NCBI GenBank assembly: GCA_030549775.1
Contig: CM060174.1
Location: 3,389,391-3,453,390 of the forward strand
Length of the DNA stretch: 64,000 bases
Source: Tamarix chinensis
Taxonomy: Eukaryota; Streptophyta; Magnoliopsida; Caryophyllales; Tamaricaceae
Direction of reading: 5' to 3'
The position numbers and the translations under genes are program-made. Below, in pieces: positions 26,901 to 38,735 of this stretch. The notes beneath the pieces are model-generated. The model saw only the letters and a program-made list of their open reading frames with translations. It was not told the DNA's origin and did not search any database. Position 1 is the first letter of the stretch. The number at the start of each line of letters is the position of its first letter.

Positions 26901-27602
26901 ATGGTTAGGGTTGGGGGAGCAGAGGGCTGCGAACAGGGAGCCACGGGAAGCAGAGAAGAGAAAAGGAAAAGGAAAAGAAGGAGGGTTTGGGGAAGGGTAC
27001 CAACGGGTTGGGCTTGCAGGTTTTTTTTTTTTACAAATACACATAAAATAAAATACTAGGAGGAAGGAGGTAGAGGATTGGGTCGCGAAAGAGGCAGCCC
27101 AAACAGGGAAAAGGGGAGGAAAAAGAAAAAGAAAAGAAGAAAGAAAAAGAAAGAAGAAAAGGAAAAAGAAGAAGGGAAAAAGGAAAAATAATAATATTGG
27201 ATATTTAAATTATTTAAATATTTGATGTATAATAAATAATATTTAAATTCCTTTTTAGGCTAAATTAGGATTTTTAAAAGATTTTTCATACATTCCTTTT
27301 TAATTAGCAAACACCTTAATTTTTCTCCAATTAAATTACTTATAAAATTATTAATAATTTTGAAACTATTTTCTCCTTCTTATTTTAAATAAAATAATTT
27401 ATTTAATTATTTTTTTAAAAATAAAATGCTTAATTAGCTAAAATACCCAAATTCCTCCTCATTAAAGTACTTATAAATCTCTTCTTGATTTTCCTTAATT
27501 AAATACCCTTTTATTTTAATAAAAGTAATTTATTTAAATAATTTTCTAATAAAACCTCTTTTAAATATAATTTATAAAATTAGGAACTTTCGGGGTATTT
27601 CA

Positions 27603-27617
27603 TCACTACCCCCTTAA
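27603..27617 (-). other. Polypurine tract next to the chimeric LTR segment
   Basis: On the minus strand AAGGGGGTAGTGA immediately precedes the LTR start TGAAATACCCCG. This is the usual plus-strand primer site at the junction of internal region and 3' LTR. A second, similar junction follows 1 kb away. Confidence 0.7.
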
Positions 27618-28615
27618 AAACAGACTTCGCCCCTGAAGTCTCTGGAAGCGCCTAGGGTTAGGGTCGAAAATGCTCTAAGTGGCTAGAAAACCAACTAACA
27701 CTAATAACTATATAAACTACCCCCTTAGGAATAAACTTACTAAAGAAAATTTAAATCCACGAAAATAGGGACACCATATAAAAACAACACTTATAAAAAA
27801 AACTACCCCCTTAGAGACGAACTAAGGGTGGTTTTACCTAGGTATAAGTTCAATTTAAATACTAAATATTAAATACTAATATTGGGAGAATTTAATCAAA
27901 AAATTATTTATGGAAAATCTATTTCGAAAAGATCTGAAGGCTCAAAATTAATAAAAGAGTTATATAAGAATTTTGAAAACACTCTCGGAAGGAATAACCG
28001 ATGAATACAAAAAAAATATGTATTATTTATGGAAATATATCATAAGAACTCAAAATTTTATTTAAAGCATATAATAAAATATTTAAGTTGAACTCTAACA
28101 CCCCGAGACAAATTTAGTCATGTCCGAAATTATTTTTCTATAAATAAAAAAAACATAGAACAGAATAAAGCTGCTTTTGGAAAGAAATTCCTAAATACGT
28201 TTTCTAAATTAAAAACTTTCCAAAACTATTAACGATTGAAACGAGTAATTTAGAGTCGAAAATATTTTCTACTGATAAAATCATTATAATAAATTTAACT
28301 ATTCAATAGGAATTATATAGTTTAAATAATGTATTTTGTCAACAAAATATAACTTCAAAATAATGTCGTAATCGCATGACAAGGTTATAATCAAAAATAA
28401 ATCTAAAATATAAAAATACGAGGAAGAACGGGAATACATATTATTAACCAAAAATCGAACTCATAAGGAATTTAATTAAATTTAAATATGAATTTCAATC
28501 GTTGATAAATCCATAAGACAAATCAAAATTAAAATAATTAATTGTGTACATCAAATTATGTTAATAAAATCATTAAATTTAATAAATCTGGGTTTTAAAA
28601 ATACGGGGTATTATA

Positions 28616-28628
28616 TCATTACCCCCTT
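28616..28628 (-). other. Second polypurine tract of R3
   Basis: On the minus strand AAGGGGGTAATGA precedes the LTR start at 28615, and the internal side (CTTCGTCCCCGAAGT) matches that of the tract at 27603 (CTTCGCCCCTGAAGT). Two such junctions so close together show that two related elements have been merged. Confidence 0.7.
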
Positions 28629-30091
28629 AAAAAGGAACTTCGTCCCCGAAGTTTGGGAAAACCTAGGTAGCGGAAACTTGACAAAACAATTGAATAAACA
28701 TTGACCTCAATAAATAAGTTAAGAGTAAATCCGAAGAAAGGTAAAACGACGTTTACGAAGCCAAACCAAACAAGGTTGAGTCGAAACAAGGCATAGGAAG
28801 TAAAATAAAAGAAGGAAAATTGATATTTAGTAGATCAAATACAATGGAATTCAAATACAAAAGAATTACCGACTTAAAGTCAAACAATTTACAAAAATAT
28901 TATTCTTTAAAACAATGTCTTACAAAAGAATAACAAAAAGTATAACATGAAGTTCAAATAAAATAATGGAACGAAAACTCTAAAGATTGCACAACTCTAA
29001 TAACACCACTAACGCATAATATGCACATAAAACTTTATACACTGAGTTATCTTTATAACATCGTTCAAGAAAACAAGGCTAACACTTGACTCAACAACTC
29101 ATAAAATGTCCTCTTACACATCAACCACACATACCTAAGTCAAAGGATATTCTTAACCCAAAACACTTTACTAACAAGCTCTCTAATCTACGCTTTAACC
29201 ATGATAGTCTAAACACTTAAATTTAAAAATGCTACTAATATAGCAACTACAGCATTCGAGCCCACAATTTTTATTTATCTGCTATTCATTAATAGTTCTC
29301 CTCATACAAGACAAAACTTAATACACTATCACTCACGAGTAACCAGAAAAGAAAATATGCCTACTTTACGAGGAAGGGTCTTCATACATTAATACTAAAA
29401 TTACTAACACAAATACAAAACGAAAACAACCTGTGATAGAATGATAGTCGATGGAAACTAGATATAATCCCATAATGAAAGTTATACTGCATCATTAAAA
29501 TCACTAGGGTAAATTAGGCACTCTACATCCTGATTATAAAAACAAACACCTCTATCCAAACCTCAACCTTAACATTATCACAATTCTAGATTTCTCCCAA
29601 TTGAAATGATACATATACTTAAACATCACTATTAGGGTTCCAAACCTAAATTTCTTACAACTCCAAAAAGTGAAATTAGTCCACCAAAATAGATTATTAT
29701 TTATGTCACATCACCCTATATCCGGTAAGGTATACCTTTAGGTTTTTAATCCACTAAACCTGCAAGTCTAGGGTTAACCTAGTGGGGTCACTACCCCCTT
29801 AAGAGCAAACTAATTACAAAACCATAATAATCGCAACATATAAAATGCAGACTTAACAAAAATCAGGCACGTAAAACAACAAATGATCATATATAAGGAC
29901 ATAATTACAACAACAAATCACAAGGCCACTTACACTACCCAATCTCACTATCCTCACAAGCTAATCCGGATTAAAAGAAAAATCACTTGAAAGAAGTTAA
30001 AATACATTTTCGGCTAAAACAATTAGGATCGTGAGAACCAAATCTCGAACCGAAATCCGATTCTCAACAACCAAAAGCTTTGATACCAACT
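28629..30091 (-). mobile_element. Internal region of R3, no coding capacity
   Basis: About 1.5 kb of AT-rich sequence between the polypurine tract and the primer binding site. No open frame of useful length on either strand and no trace of protease, reverse transcriptase or integrase. The last 220 bases before the LTR match 34746-34982, which is the same leader segment of the second copy. Fits a LARD-like element that never encoded, or has lost, its proteins. Confidence 0.65.
30077..30088 (-). other. Primer binding site (initiator Met tRNA type)
   Basis: On the minus strand TGGTATCAAAGC lies 3 nt inside the LTR end (GTGTTACA). It matches the plant consensus TGGTATCAGAGC with one change (A for G). 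This marks 30092-34745 as a 5' LTR of a minus-oriented element. Confidence 0.85.
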
Positions 30092-30769
30092 TGTAACACC
30101 CCCAAATTTACTACTGAAAAATTTCGTTTAAATCAAAAGGTTAAGCGGAAGCGAAAGAATTAAAATCGTAAACTTGGGGGTATTACCGCCACACTTAGTA
30201 CCAGACCGGTTCATTCCTACCGTTCCGATACTAAATGCTAAGGCTAAACTAAATAATCGATAAGTAAGAATCATCAAAACATAGGTTCATAGTTAACATA
30301 GATCAATCCCGAAAGCACGAGTCAACAGCAGTTAAAATATCGTTTAGGAACACAACTTAGGAGTACGGTTTCGAAACAGGAAGCGTAGTACAAAATATAG
30401 CTAAATAAGACAGATCCCACGGGATCAATATCCGGACCGCCTACTCACTCGAGTCAAGCCTTCCACCCCAAAATCGTACCCGATCATATACCTGCACAGG
30501 AGATCTGCTCCCCACCATTGGTGGATCATCACAGGGCCCATTCAATCAAGGTAGTATCAGTACGGGTCCAATATTGAGTAAGGGCGCAGGTGGGCTAAGG
30601 CCAAGCATACAATCATACCACATAGCACACACAGCACAAACATATAAGTTACATGCGATAACACACAAGAAAAGGCCTGAGTACTTTTCTGGTGACTTAT
30701 TCTTTATTCTCATTAATGATAATAAGTCCATTACACACATTCTTCAATAATCCATGTGAGCACGGGGAC

Positions 30770-31095
30770 CCCATTACTATAGCCGGTGGACCGAAAATAA
30801 AAACACAGGGCAGAACGCTTCTGACCACTATTCTAACCGGTGGACCGGACTGGCCCCGCCTCAACATGGTGTTCCATTGTAAGTACTTAGTATTTTTCCC
30901 GTGGTTTAACTTATTTACTTTGGGTCTATCGAGCCGAGGACCCCACTATTATAGCCGGTGGACCGAAAATAAACACACAGGGCAGAACGCCTCTGACCAC
31001 TATTATAGCCGGCGGACCGGAACGAAACGCACAGGGCAGAACACCTCTGACCACTATTATAGCTGGTGGACCGGAACGAATCGCACATGGCTCGG
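30770..31095. repeat. Cluster of CCGGTGGACCGG units in R4
   Basis: About five units of the CCACTATTATAGCCGGTGG type with CAGGGCAGAACGCCTCTGA spacers, equivalent in position to the cluster at 23340-23920. Confidence 0.85.
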
Positions 31096-32639
31096 CTCAA
31101 CAGTCTTTCGCTTTATGTTATTAGTGTCTTATCCGTATCTTATTGAATCACACAACACCCCTGACATGCATGCGGTTAATACTCTACTACTTTCCCTTCC
31201 AAAGGGACCATCCCATATTTTGAGGCCCGTACCTCTTCTCACACCCGACATCCATCCCCCGTAGAATTAGGCATAGTGGCATATAGTAAGGCACAATTTC
31301 CAAGAATATAGGATACCCCAGCACATATGATATCGACTCCGTATTTTCTCATCCCTCTAGGGTTCCTCCTCGGAGACCCTAGTCGGACCTATGTGGCCCA
31401 ACTCTTTCTTACTTACCCAAACGTTACTTTGTTCTCTATCTCGCACCTCCTTTTTATTAGGAAACTCCCCAAATGTATTACTTTATCTCCCAAGTTCACG
31501 TGTGACCGACAAAACCCTAGTTGGCCGCCCAAAACCCTAGCACTTTACTTCCTCAATAAGTAATCTCCCTCTTTCACCCCAAAATCTCCCCTCTCCTTTA
31601 GAAAACCCATACTCATCCTTTATATAAGTGAATTCTCACTCTCAACCCCATACTCCATCCTCCCTTGATCATTTTATTTTACCTTTGTACCCTTCAATTT
31701 CCTCATTTTCTCCCAAAACCCTAATTGGGTCCCTTAGACACCCTTACATTGACCCACGTAAAATTTTGCACCCAAGTCTCCAATGGACCCATAACTTTGA
31801 CATTATCTTATTCACTTCCTAAATCAATTTCCTCACGTAAGATTCCTCCCCATGCAGAATTCAAATACTCTATGCAAACTCCCCAACACCCATTTACTCA
31901 CCAAACCCTAATCAGGTCTCTTATGCACCAACTCACGTACTATTTTTCACACCAAGTCTCCAATCACTCTAAGACTCTCCAAAACTCTTACTTATAACCC
32001 AAATCAACTTTTCCCACATAAGGATCATGCCCATGCAAGATCTAGTTCCCCCATGCAAACTTCCTAAATGTCCACTTCCCCGTTGTTCTTTTATTATCAT
32101 TTCAGGCTACCCAAAACCCTAGCATGCATGTCCTAGAGGGCCATAACAAGTCACATCATCAACATCAACGATAAACATGGAACATGGCATACACGCATAA
32201 TATAAGGCACACACAACATACCTCATGATCCATGCTGCGCTACATCAAAACAAGTTATTCATAACACGTGCATGATACACACCAACATGGCATACTCAAC
32301 ATTCACCCACACGTTATATCACACATTACACAAGGCCATAGCTTCGTCCTTACCTAACACGACACCGATCTTGGAGCACGCTCCTACGCCTCCTCCGGGT
32401 GTCGACTTGACTCGCCTATAAGAGAGAAAACTGGGGTTACTCTTCCTCCGACCAAAACACTATTTTTTTTCTATCCTACCCCTATTCTTTACCTTAACAT
32501 TGGGGCTAAGAATAGTAATATTACTTTTATAAGTGAAGTATGGTCAATATTCTCAAAGTAGTTAATCAAGCTACTACTAATAAAAGTAGCTACAATAATT
32601 TAAAGTAGTTTAATAATATTTATTATTAATGGTAGTAGT

Positions 32640-32823
32640 TCAATGTTACTAATAATAATGATAGTAGTAATAATAATAATAATAATGATAGTAATAATAG
32701 TAATAATAATAATAATAGTAATACTAGCAGTAATAATAACGATCATGATGTTAAAATAAAATACTAAAGTTATGGGCCACTAGTATTAGTAGGACCAATA
32801 GTTATAAATGTTTCAAGGTTAGG

Positions 32824-32854
<31 letters not shown>

Positions 32855-33013
32855 GTAATAATAATAATAATAATAACAATAGTAATAATAGTAATAATAA
32901 TAATAATAATAACAATAGTAATAATAGTAATAATAATAATAGTAATAATAGTAATAATAATACCAATAGTAATAATAATAATGATAATGGTAATAATAAT
33001 GATAATAGTGATG

Positions 33014-33047
<34 letters not shown>

Positions 33048-33150
33048 TGATAATATTAATAATATTAATAATACTAATAATAATAATAATAATGATAATA
33101 ATAATAATAACAGTAGTAAGAATAGTATTAATTATGCTACTAAAAATAAT
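32640..33150. repeat. AAT/ATT microsatellite tract in R4
   Basis: About 500 bp of AAT triplets with scattered AGT, GAT and ACT variants. The poly-isoleucine frames on both strands (for example 32770-33156) are by-products. Other copies of the LTR carry AAT tracts at the equivalent place. Confidence 0.95.
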
Positions 33151-34745
33151 TAGCATTTATATAATAAAGGTTTAGGGGTTGGGGAGTTTAGAGAACTACC
33201 TAGGGTGTTGGTGGCACAGGCGGCGGTGCACGGCGCACGGTGGCGGCGGCGGCGTAGGGGGGAGAAGGAAGGTGGAGAGGTGGTGGAGGGGAAAGGAAGG
33301 GAAAGGAGGGCTTGGTAGGGGAAACCGAAGGTCTAGGGAGGTTGGGGAAGCTCCCTTAATGGTTTTAGGAGGCAGAGAGGGCGTTGGGAGTGGCGGCACG
33401 GCGGTGGGCGGCGGTGCGAAGGGTGGCGGGGTTCGAGGCTGGCTTGGTCGGGAAGGGTACTTTGCACGCTTAGGGCGGCGCGTGCAGAGCAAACCGAGGG
33501 ATGAGAGAGGCTTGGGTAGGTGGAGGGTGATGCAGGGAAGAATTTAGGGGGTGGATTGAGCGGCGGCGACGGGACGGAGGTCTGAGGAGGGGGCGGCACA
33601 ATGGTGATTTCTGGGCTTAATCTTCGAAAGAGCCCGATGCTGGGGCTTGTGGGGTATTTATAGGCTTGAATTGGGGGGGGGGAATTGAGAGAGGGGACAA
33701 AGGAGGACAGGTCAGGCGGCGTTTGGGCACGCCGGCCGGTAGGGGGTTGTTGCAGGTCTGCCATGGCAGGCCTCAGTGCTGGTCAGGAAAAAGGGAGGAA
33801 AAAGGCGCGTGTGGCCTAGGGAGTATGGGGGGTGTAGGCTGGTCGAGAGAGGGTGGCCGACAAGGCAGAATAGGGAAGGCGGCGTGCAGGCGGCGCGCAG
33901 GCGACCGGCACAGGTGGGCGGTGTGTTGCAGGTCGCGCGCGCGAGGAGGAAGAAGAAGGTGGTCGGACCGGCGGTCCGGGAGAAAAGAAAAGAAGGGGAA
34001 GACCGGCCAGTTCGGCAACGGTCAAAAGGTCCTACCAAAACGCGACATTTTGGGTGATTTATGGACAAAACGCGGCGTCGAGTATAGCTGGAGGCGACCG
34101 TTACTTCCATTAATCGAGGCGCAGCGTTTCGGCAAAAATAAGGGCTAAACGCTGCGTTTCACTGTGCGAGGGAGGGCCGAACGGCGCTGGGCCGCGGGAA
34201 GGAGGAAGGAGGTAGAGGATTGGGCCGCGAAAGAGGCATCCCAAACGGGGAAAAGGGGAGGAAAAAGAAAAAGAAAAGAAGAAAGAAAAAGAAAGAAGAA
34301 AAGGAAAAAGAAGAAGGGAAAAAGGAAAAATAATAATATTGGATATTTAAATTATTTAAATATTTGATGTATAATAAATAATATTTAAATTCCTTTTTAG
34401 GCTAAATTAGGATTTTTAAAAGATTTTTCATACATTCCTTTTTAATTAGCAAACACCTTAATTTTTCTCCAATTAAATTACTTATAAAATTATTAATAAT
34501 TTTGAAACTATTTTCTCCTTCTTATTTTAAATAAAATAATTTATTTAATTAATTTTTTTTAAAATAAAATGCTTAATTAGCTAAAATACCCAAATTCCTC
34601 CTAATTAAAATACTTATAAATCTCTTCTTGATTTTCCTTAATTAAATACCCTTTTATTTTAATAAAAGTAATTTATTTAAATAATTTTCTAATAAAACAT
34701 CTTTTAAATATAATTTATAAAATTAGGAACTTTCGGGGTATTTCA

Positions 34746-34982
34746 GAGTTAACACAAATCGGACAAGTAGAATAACAAATGATCATATACAAGGACATAA
34801 ACAACAACAAATCACAAGTCCACTTACACTACCCAATCACACTATCCTCACAAGCTAATCCGGATTAAAAAAATCACTTGAAAGAAGTTAAAATAAATTT
34901 CCGGTTAAAACATTTATGATTGTGAGAACCGAATCTCTAACCAAAACCCGATTCTCAACAACCAAAAGCTCTGATACCAACT
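34746..34982 (-). mobile_element. R3 leader fragment with a perfect primer binding site
   Basis: Matches 29,860-30,091, the leader before R4. On the minus strand the primer binding site TGGTATCAGAGC (34968-34979) is a perfect match to the plant initiator Met tRNA type, 3 nt from the LTR end. Confidence 0.8.
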
Positions 34983-36424
34983 TGTAACACCCCCAAATTT
35001 ACTACTGAAAAATTTTGTTTAAAATCAAAAGGTTTAGTGGAAGCAAAGGATAAAACCGTAAACTCGGGGGTATTACCGCCACACTTAGTACCAGACCGGT
35101 TCACTCCTACCGTTCCAGTACTAAGTGCTAAGGCTATATCCGATCAACCTTTAGTACGAAGTATCAAAAACACAAGACAACATTTAAAATAAATCCTTAA
35201 TAAGTGGTAAGTCAAATAAAAGTTAGAATACGATTTAGGATTACAACCCTAGAATATGTTTCTCAAAACAGGAATGTAATACAAAATACAGCTAAACAAA
35301 AACAAATCCCGAAGGATCAATATCCGAATTGCCTACGCACTCAAGTCAAGCCTTCCACCCCAAAACAGTATCTGATCTTAAACCTGCACAAGAGGTTTGC
35401 TCCCCACCATTGGTGGATCATCACAGGACACATTCAACCAAGGTAGTATCAGTACGGGTCCAATACTGAGTAAGTCCTACTACCCTATCTTAGGAGAGAT
35501 ATCATCAAGTGCATATTAAATCCAGGTACAACACGTTGATACAATATCATGCATATTCACAACCCACAACATAAAACTTACCATACACCTACGATGCCTC
35601 GGTTGCTGTCGCTGCGGCTGCTGTTGTGACTGGCTACGGCGGTGGCTTGTTGGAGGCAGGCGACCGACGAAGGAGGAGGGAGGTGCTGGGGAGGAGGCGG
35701 CTAGTTAGGGTTGGGGGAGCAGAGGGCTGAGAATAGGGAGCCACGGGAAGCAAGGAAGAGAAGAGAAAAGGAAAAGGAAAAGAAGGAGGGTTTGGGGAAG
35801 GGTACAGACAGGTTGGGCTTGAGGTTTTTTTTTTACAAATACACATAAAATAAAATACTAAAAATATAAAAATAATATTGGAAGATTTTATATAAAATTT
35901 ATTTAATGAAAATTTATTTCGAACGGATCCGAAGGCTTAAAATTAATAAAAAGCTATACAAAGAATTTCGGAAACATTTTTGGAAGAATTTACCATCGAG
36001 CGTAAAAATTTATATTATTTACGGAAATACATTATAAGACCCTGAAATAATATTTAAAAACCTACAATAAAATATTTAAGTCAAATTCTAATAAATCAAG
36101 ACTAATTTTAATAATTTCCGAAATCGGTTTTCCGCAAACTAAAAAGCGTAGAATGGAAGAAAATTAATTTCAAAAAGAAATTCTTAAATAAGTTTCGAAA
36201 ATATTTTTAATTTAAACTTCCCGAAAATATTACATTCAATTAATTAAAACGTCGATAAAATATTACTTCCCGAAAATGATTAATTACATTCAATTATGAA
36301 TTCAAAATCGTTGATAAATCCATAAAACGAATCGAAATTAAAATAATTAATTATTTACATTAAATTACGCTAATAAAATCATTAAACTTAATAAATATGT
36401 ATTTTAAAAATACGAAGTATTACA
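34983..36424 (-). mobile_element. R3 right (5') LTR with a large internal deletion
   Basis: Nearly identical to the R3 left LTR over its first 600 bp, then jumps near 35,591 from the segment equivalent to 23,090 to the segment equivalent to about 26,790, so roughly 3.7 kb are missing. It ends GAAGTATTACA before the CCCTA duplication. The conserved hairpin is at 35082-35127. Confidence 0.75.
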
Positions 36425-36435
36425 CCCTACAACTA

Positions 36436-37082
36436 GGGATGTCAATGGGTCTGGGACCCGACCCAAACCCGCTAGACCCGCCTTATTTTTAGGGGGTTTG
36501 AGTCCTTAATTTTTGGACCGGGCGGGTCTGGGTCCATATATACCTTAATAGGTCTGGGTCTGAGTCCAATATTTCTAGACCCAGACCCTATCCGCCAGAC
36601 CCGTTTAGTAAATATATGTATGTGTGTTTATATATATACATATATAAATACATACAAATATTATGTTTGTCATTATTGTCATAATCTTATTTGAGCTCCA
36701 TATTCATTTTTTTAATTTTATTTTTATATATTTACTTTATAAGCAATATGTACAATATTATATTCTAAAAGCATTAAAGTACTATTTAAAAAGTTAACGT
36801 AACTATTTTAATTAATTTATTTTTTTACATGGAGGATTTTTTAACAAAAAATACATATTAAGTTATATAAAACATAAATGTATTTGTATTTACATAGGTT
36901 TTTAATTATTATTATTTTTAAAAATAGCCAGACCCGTTTAGGTCTCGTTTACCCGCTAGACCCTATGGATCTGGATCTGGGTTTGAACTTTTGAGACCCA
37001 ATGGATTTGGGTCGGGTCTGAGTCTAAGTAATATAAAGGGGTCTGAGTCTGAGTATGCCCAGACCTGGCCCATTGCCATCCC
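36436..37082. mobile_element. Foldback TIR element T1 (GGGATG ends, TA duplication) in R2
   Basis: Ends GGGATGTCAATGGG and CCCATTGCCATCCC are inverted with one mismatch and flanked by TA (36434-36435, 37083-37084). Both arms are made of short words such as GGTCTGGGTC and GACCCGC, with an AT-rich centre. No coding sequence. Confidence 0.85.
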
Positions 37083-38084
37083 TACCTGCAACCCCCTCCA
37101 CTACCCCTAAACCTCCTTTGGCTGAAACCACCACCCGCAGGCCTTCATTTTCCTCCTCTCTTTTCCTTTCTTCTCAACACCCTCCATCTCGGCAGCCACC
37201 TTCGTAACCTCACTTCCACCGTCGCTGTCGCCCTTGGCCGTTGTCAACCCATCCCCGGCCACCACCTACACCCCCTCTCCACCTCTGCACCCTTCACTTC
37301 CCTTAAATCCTCCCCCACATGCCTTCTTTCCTAGCCCCAAATCCCCAACCCAAAAATAGCCCATTTTCCCTTCCTTTCACTCTACTTCAAACCTCTCTCC
37401 TTTTATTTTGCATGTAGCTCATGCTGCATGAGTAGGATGAGCTGCTGCATGCCTTGGTCATTTTAGTTTAATAAATTTTAAGGTATAATAATATTATAAT
37501 TTAAGTATTTGATTAATTAAGTGTTATAAAGTCTTATGTACTGGTTTTTCTTATTTCTAATCTAATAAATATTGATATCGTTTTTAGGTATTGGTTTTGC
37601 TAATCAAAGCTTGAACCTTTAATTGGAATACCGGTAAGGTTAGTTTTTGCAATAATTAAGGTAATAATTAAACTCCACTTAAATGCATGGATAAACGCAT
37701 GTTAGCACATTAGGCTTTTTTAATATGTTATTATGATTGATATACATTGTTTAATATAATATATGTAGTTTCTTGTGTTGATTGATATAAAGGAAGCATG
37801 TTATATTATATGCTATGTATGGAAATATTTCTTAAGTAAAGAGTTAGTTATTAATGAAAATGTTAAGTATTTATCCATGTTGTATTATGCTATTGTGATC
37901 TTTAATGCATGGTTAATATTATTGTGAGCCCTAGGGGTATTTTAGTAATATGTCTTGTACAAGAATGTAGCCTAATATATATGGGTGTTAATGAGTATTA
38001 TATTAAATATAATAGTTGTGGAATTGGATAATAAGAATGGGGTATTAATATTAATATTTCATGTAGTGGTAATAATTTAAAATA

Positions 38085-38735
38085 AGTGGTGTAATAAGGG
38101 GCAAAATGGTAATTTGTAAGTGAAAAGGGTAAAATGGTAATTTTGTAAGTAAGGGGGTAAAATGGTAATTTTGGAGGCAAGGGCAAAATGGTGATTTTTA
38201 AGTAAAAAGGATAAATTGGTAATTTTGGAAGTAAAGGGTAAAATGGTAATTTTGGAGGTAAAGGGGTAAAATGGTAATTTTGTAATTAAAGGAAAAAATT
38301 GGTAATTTTGTATGCAAAACGAGCAAAATGGTAATTTATAAGTGAAAAGGGTAAAATGGTAATTTTTTATGCAAAGGGTAAAATGGTAATTTTGTAAGTA
38401 AAAGGATAAAATGGTAATTTTGTGAGTAAAGGGTAGAATGGTAATTTTATAAGCAAAGGGTAAAATTGTAATTTTATAAGTGAGGGGGTAAAATGGTAAT
38501 TTTGTAAATAAATAAATAAGATGGTAATTTGTAAGTAAAAGGGGTATTATGGTAAATTTGGAAGAGAAGGGCAATTTGGTAATTTAACCAAGTAAAGGGC
38601 AAATTGGTAATTATGATAACGTAGAAGGGTAATTTATTCAACTAAAGGGGCAATTTAACAATTATAACAAAGGAGAAGGGCAATTCGGTAATCTAACCAA
38701 CCAAATGGGAATTATGATAAGTGTAACAATTATGA
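38085..38735. repeat. Minisatellite of GGTAATTTTG units in R2
   Basis: About twenty imperfect units of roughly 27 bp, consensus GGTAAAATGGTAATTTTG followed by TAAGTAAAAG. The 165-aa frame on the minus strand (38077-38574) is the repeat translated (ITILPF, YHF words) and not a gene. Confidence 0.9.

Larger units (their letters stand above)
22483..28615 (-). mobile_element. R3 left (3') LTR, chimeric
   Basis: From 22483 to about 27057 it matches the right LTR at 34983 (same variant words near the end, such as TTTTGTTTAAAATC and GCGGAAGCAAAGG). From 27058 to 27602 it instead matches the end of the LTR at 30092-34745 almost exactly (compare 34197-34745), followed by a polypurine tract. From about 27850 to 28615 it returns to the type of the right LTR (35870-36424). 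The terminal TGTAATA of the sense start has decayed to TATAATA. The GC-rich block is at about 26,650-27,180 and the hairpin at 22581-22626. Confidence 0.6.
30092..34745 (-). mobile_element. R4: complete 4.65-kb LTR inside R3
   Basis: Begins TGTAACACCCCC beside a primer binding site and ends CGGGGTATTTCA next to GAGTT of the R3 leader. Contains, from the left, the conserved hairpin (30192-30237), a 13-nt palindrome (CCACCATTGGTGG, 30512-30524), a CCGGTGGACCGG cluster (30770-31095), an AAT tract (32,640-33,150) and a GC-rich asymmetric block (33,180-34,330). No matching GAGTT duplication is seen on the other side, so its partner LTR has been lost or moved by recombination. Frames such as the 143-aa one at 33333-33764 are low-complexity products of the GC block. 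Confidence 0.75.
22483..36424 (-). mobile_element. R3: non-autonomous (LARD-like) LTR element, target duplication CCCTA
   Basis: Outer ends TGTAACACCCCC (22483) and GAAGTATTACA (36424) are flanked by perfect CCCTA duplications (22478-22482 and 36425-36429), and removing it rejoins R2. It holds a left LTR (22483-28615, chimeric), an internal region, an additional complete LTR (30092-34745), a second piece of internal sequence (34746-34982) and a right LTR with a large deletion (34983-36424). Two primer binding sites and two polypurine tracts give the minus orientation. No gag or pol sequence is present, so mobility must depend on proteins from elsewhere. The order of the parts needs at least one recombination event within the nest. 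Confidence 0.75.

Noticed and set aside
30692..31264. 190-aa plus-strand frame with repeated YYSRWT words
   Set aside because: It is the CCGGTGGACCGG unit cluster of R4 read as protein; the same words appear in R3, R7 and R8 clusters in different frames.
32770..33156. Poly-isoleucine frame that resembles a membrane protein
   Set aside because: Pure translation of an AAT/ATT microsatellite.
38077..38574. 165-aa repeat protein or CRISPR-like array
   Set aside because: It is an imperfect minisatellite with units of about 27 bp; there are no constant repeats with unique equal-length spacers, and the source is a plant.
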